Positions 61,388 through 64,000 of a stretch of DNA of 64,000 bases are shown piece after piece. The stretch's first letter is position 1, and each line of letters starts with the position of its first letter. Both the position numbers and the translations under genes were made by a program. This DNA comes from Panagrolaimus kolymaensis (Eukaryota > Nematoda > Chromadorea > Rhabditida > Panagrolaimidae), in NCBI GenBank assembly GCA_028622995.1, contig JAJQJQ010000005.1:7564001-7628000 (forward strand). Direction: 5' to 3'. Under the pieces are notes generated by a model that saw only the letters and a list, made by a program, of their open reading frames with translations, was not told the origin of the DNA and made no database searches.

Positions 61388-64000
61388 AATGTTATTGATA
61401 ATTTACTAACAACCCTTAAAAATCCTTTGATTCAAGATTTAGTGAAACAACAACAAAAACTAATAAAAATCGTGGAAATATTCGATCAAAGAAATCAAAG
61501 ACGCAGTAAATGTGATAAGAAAACTAAAAAGTGAGAGAAAAGGTTCTTTAAACATCAAAAATTACAACATTGTTGAAGAAATAAACTATGTGTTTGTTTT
61601 TGACCGAACTAAGTGTTCAAATTATTATTTTTCTTAATTGGATTCAAAAATGACCGGAAAATTTTGTCATTGAATGAACACCATAAGAAGGTGTACAGAA
61701 TACAACTTTTATTACAATAAAAATATCAAAATTTCCAAAAAGCAAAAAACATTTACATACATACGAAAGCTTTTCAATACCAATCAATAGCCTGTTGTTT
61801 ATAAGCATATTTGCTTTAAGAAACGTTTGGATCATTAGCAATATAAACAAGTGTGTTGCAACTCCCTAAATTGACAAAGATCTTACGTGGTTTGACATGT
61901 CGGCATTAACCCAGCCAGAAAAATGCTTTTAATTACAAAAAAAACGAAAAGGCCACTAATATGTTTAACAAAACCGAAGAGTATTTTCAAAATGGCAAAG
62001 CTTTCATTTATGTATGGTATCATCCATCCTCAGTTATGTCATTTTGGAAAAATCGTTTACAATCTTTTTAAAAAGCTTTGAAGAAATTCTTAAACTACAA
62101 ACATAATCATTTTTTTATGTTATGCTCTCTTTGCAAATATGTGTTTATTTCGGTTGAATGATTTTATTGAAATTTCTTTTTCTTTTTTGCAATAAAAACT
62201 TTTGGATTTATGAAAACGAATTTCTTTTAAAAAATTGTTCTTCATACTTTTGCAAACACGTGTTTCTTTAAATTATTTTAAATATCTATTATTAGATTTT
62301 GGCTTTTGCAATTGTATTGTCCATAAAAGAATAATAAAATAAAAAGAAAGAAACTTCTTACTTTTTTAAAAGAAAAGTTATTACGTTTTTACTTCCGGTA
62401 ATAATTTTAAAAAAGAGAAAATTTGGTAAAATGGTTCTTTGTTTTTGTATTTATACCTTTTTGGAATTAAGTTGTATAATAAACGTTTTAAAGATTGATG
62501 GTTATGTTATAATTGATTCGATTTTCTGATATTTTAGGCCAAATTTTTTATAGTAAAGCTTTTTGAAAGGAATGAGGAAAATATGATTTTTGAATAATCT
62601 GTCTTCTTTTTTTCAAACTCAAGAAAGCTGCTTATTTTTTTAACGTAAAATTTTATGAATGTTTAATAGACTGACTATTAACGTAATATTTGCTTTTGCC
62701 ATAGCACTTTTCAACTAAAAAATTAGGATTATAATAAACGGTTGTCGTTGAGAATTTCATACTCTCATACTTCCGGTTTGTCATTTACTTCTATTTATTA
62801 ACTTTTGATATTACCGTGTAATTACTGTCTTCTGTAATAAAACCCAAAGTATATGTATGTGTATTTGGCTAAACAAAAAGTTATTTACATTTTTGAAATA
62901 ATAATTTTTTCATTTACCTTTGCTTACTTTTGTTTACATATAATTTTCATGAAATTTAAACTTATGCAAACTTATATGGGAAATTTGAAGTGAACAATTT
63001 TCAAAGATCATGATGTCAAAAAATAATAATCGCTTTGGAATAACTTTTTTTGTTTCCTTGATTTTTCTTCTTATTATTTTTTTTCTGAATGTTAGGTGTG
63101 TTTGTATCCATGATTTTGCTTCCCTCTATTTCTCATACCAACCAATCTAAATCCTCTTGAAAATGATAGAGAAAAAACCTCGTCATCTTTTTTTTTCATT
63201 GGTGGACTATTTTATTCTTTCTAAGTGCTTTAAAAAAAATTTATTTTCTCCAAAAAAGAGAAGAGGAAAAATTTCAGCAGAATGATATCATGTTGAGAAA
63301 GAAGCATTATATATTTTTAGGAAGATATAATTGTAGGTGGTTATTTAAAAAAATAAATGGGTTTAAAGCAAATGTACAAGGAAGTTTGAAACATTTTTGA
63401 AATCAAAATTTTTGACTAAATGAGGAGCTTTTTTCTTTTTAACTTTAATTTAAAGCGTTTTTTGATTGTATGTTTATTTTTCTGCCAATTGTTGTTGTTA
63501 GTTTTATTTTATTAAGCGCTTTTTTGAATTCAAATACATACTTCCTGGGTTAAATTCTATTTATAAAAAAAAGTCGACATCTTTCTTTGTGAAATAAGAT
63601 CATTGGAACACAAATAAATAAACATAGGTTTCTTCTTTTTCATGGGTCAAAGATTTGCGTAAATTTATTACTATTTTAAGATTACAAGAAATTTTATATG
63701 GAGCAATCTTCTTCACCACTTTTCTTGCTTATAATCCTTTCCATCCGTTTACATTTAAAAGCGCTATTTTTTACTTGCTTTTATTTTATGGCCCTAATGA
63801 ACCGACTTTCTTTCTTCTTGTCCTTATTTTTTTATTTTAACGAACGTTTGTTTTTTCCTTGTTTTTTTCAACAAATTTTTTAGGACGCAAATTAGTTTTA
63901 AAAAGTTTTGACGCTTTTTTTTCGCGTCCGTCTGAGGTTAGCATTTTGGTGGTTATGGGTTAGACTTATGCCATGGGCAAGTACTAGAATGGGGCCCGGG
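61388..64000. other. Gene-poor right end; holds one SDR remnant
   Basis: Apart from the degenerate SDR exon at 61774-61920, no gene, repeat array or RNA is visible. The DNA is AT-rich with many T runs. The last 30 bases become GC-rich (ending GGGCCCGGG); with nothing beyond to compare I cannot say why. Confidence 0.45.
61774..61920 (-). pseudogene. Decayed last exon of a fourth SDR copy
   Basis: Read on the minus strand, three short blocks match the last exon of the SDR genes in order but in different frames: GWVNADMS (like CCPGYVNTDMT), LVYIANDPN (like VYLATDPDA), and YKQQAIDWY followed by a stop, identical in its last four residues to the C-terminus of copy 1 (IDWY). The frame shifts and internal stops between the blocks show it is not translated. 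It lies about 2.6 kb upstream of SDR copy 3, beyond the intervening transporter gene, so the SDR array once extended further. No earlier exons were found upstream of 61920. Confidence 0.8.

Overview
The window is AT-rich nuclear DNA from a nematode. Evidence: genes broken by short GT-AG introns (mostly about 45-70 bp), nematode-restricted chemoreceptor families (Srg/Srv, Sre, Srh/Sri types), a DMSR-type neuropeptide receptor, an MSP-domain sperm protein, ShKT-domain secreted proteins and a RAB-3 ortholog. I cannot name the species. Exon coordinates come from reading splice sites by eye and requiring phase agreement; no transcript or homology search was run.

Layout. 0.1-1.9 kb: 5' part of a DMSR-like GPCR (minus), cut by the window edge. 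1.9-12.9 kb: gene-poor AT-rich DNA. 12.9-14.6 kb: a coiled-coil gene (minus) built from tandemly duplicated exons of exactly 351 nt. 15.6-17.3 kb (plus): an unusual head-to-tail run of three gene pieces, namely the N-terminal half of a UDP-glucuronosyltransferase, one exon of a Pax paired domain, and the C-terminal half of a TMEM144-like protein. 17.7-25.8 kb: a Mpv17/PMP22 protein, two serpentine receptors, a three-ShKT secreted protein and a complete tyrosine phosphatase. 25.9-31.1 kb: gene-poor. 31.1-37 kb: a peptide GPCR and two chemoreceptors. 40.2-41.2 kb: rab-3, followed by a 1.07 kb near-perfect inverted repeat. 42.7-43.5 kb: an unrecognised 175-residue gene. 44.3-49 kb: a GCK-III kinase (gck-1 type) with an MSP-domain exon inside one intron. 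49.7-50.8 kb: an adenylate-kinase-like protein with a damaged P-loop. 51-53.7 kb: two tandem trypsin-fold proteases. 54.1-59.2 kb: three tandem SDR (carbonyl-reductase-like) genes, with a decayed fourth copy at 61.8 kb. 59.5-61.4 kb: an SLC7-type amino-acid transporter. The rest, to 64 kb, shows no gene.

Functionally the window mixes sensory and peptide signalling receptors, synaptic trafficking (RAB-3), germline or sperm-linked products (GCK-III kinase, MSP domain) and tandem-duplicated metabolic or secreted enzymes. No single pathway unites it. The items most deserving follow-up are the UGT/Pax/TMEM144 concatenation, the possible kinase-MSP alternative exon, the 351-nt exon array with a myristoylation-type N-terminus, the long inverted repeat beside rab-3, and the GC-rich palindromic insertion in an SDR intron.
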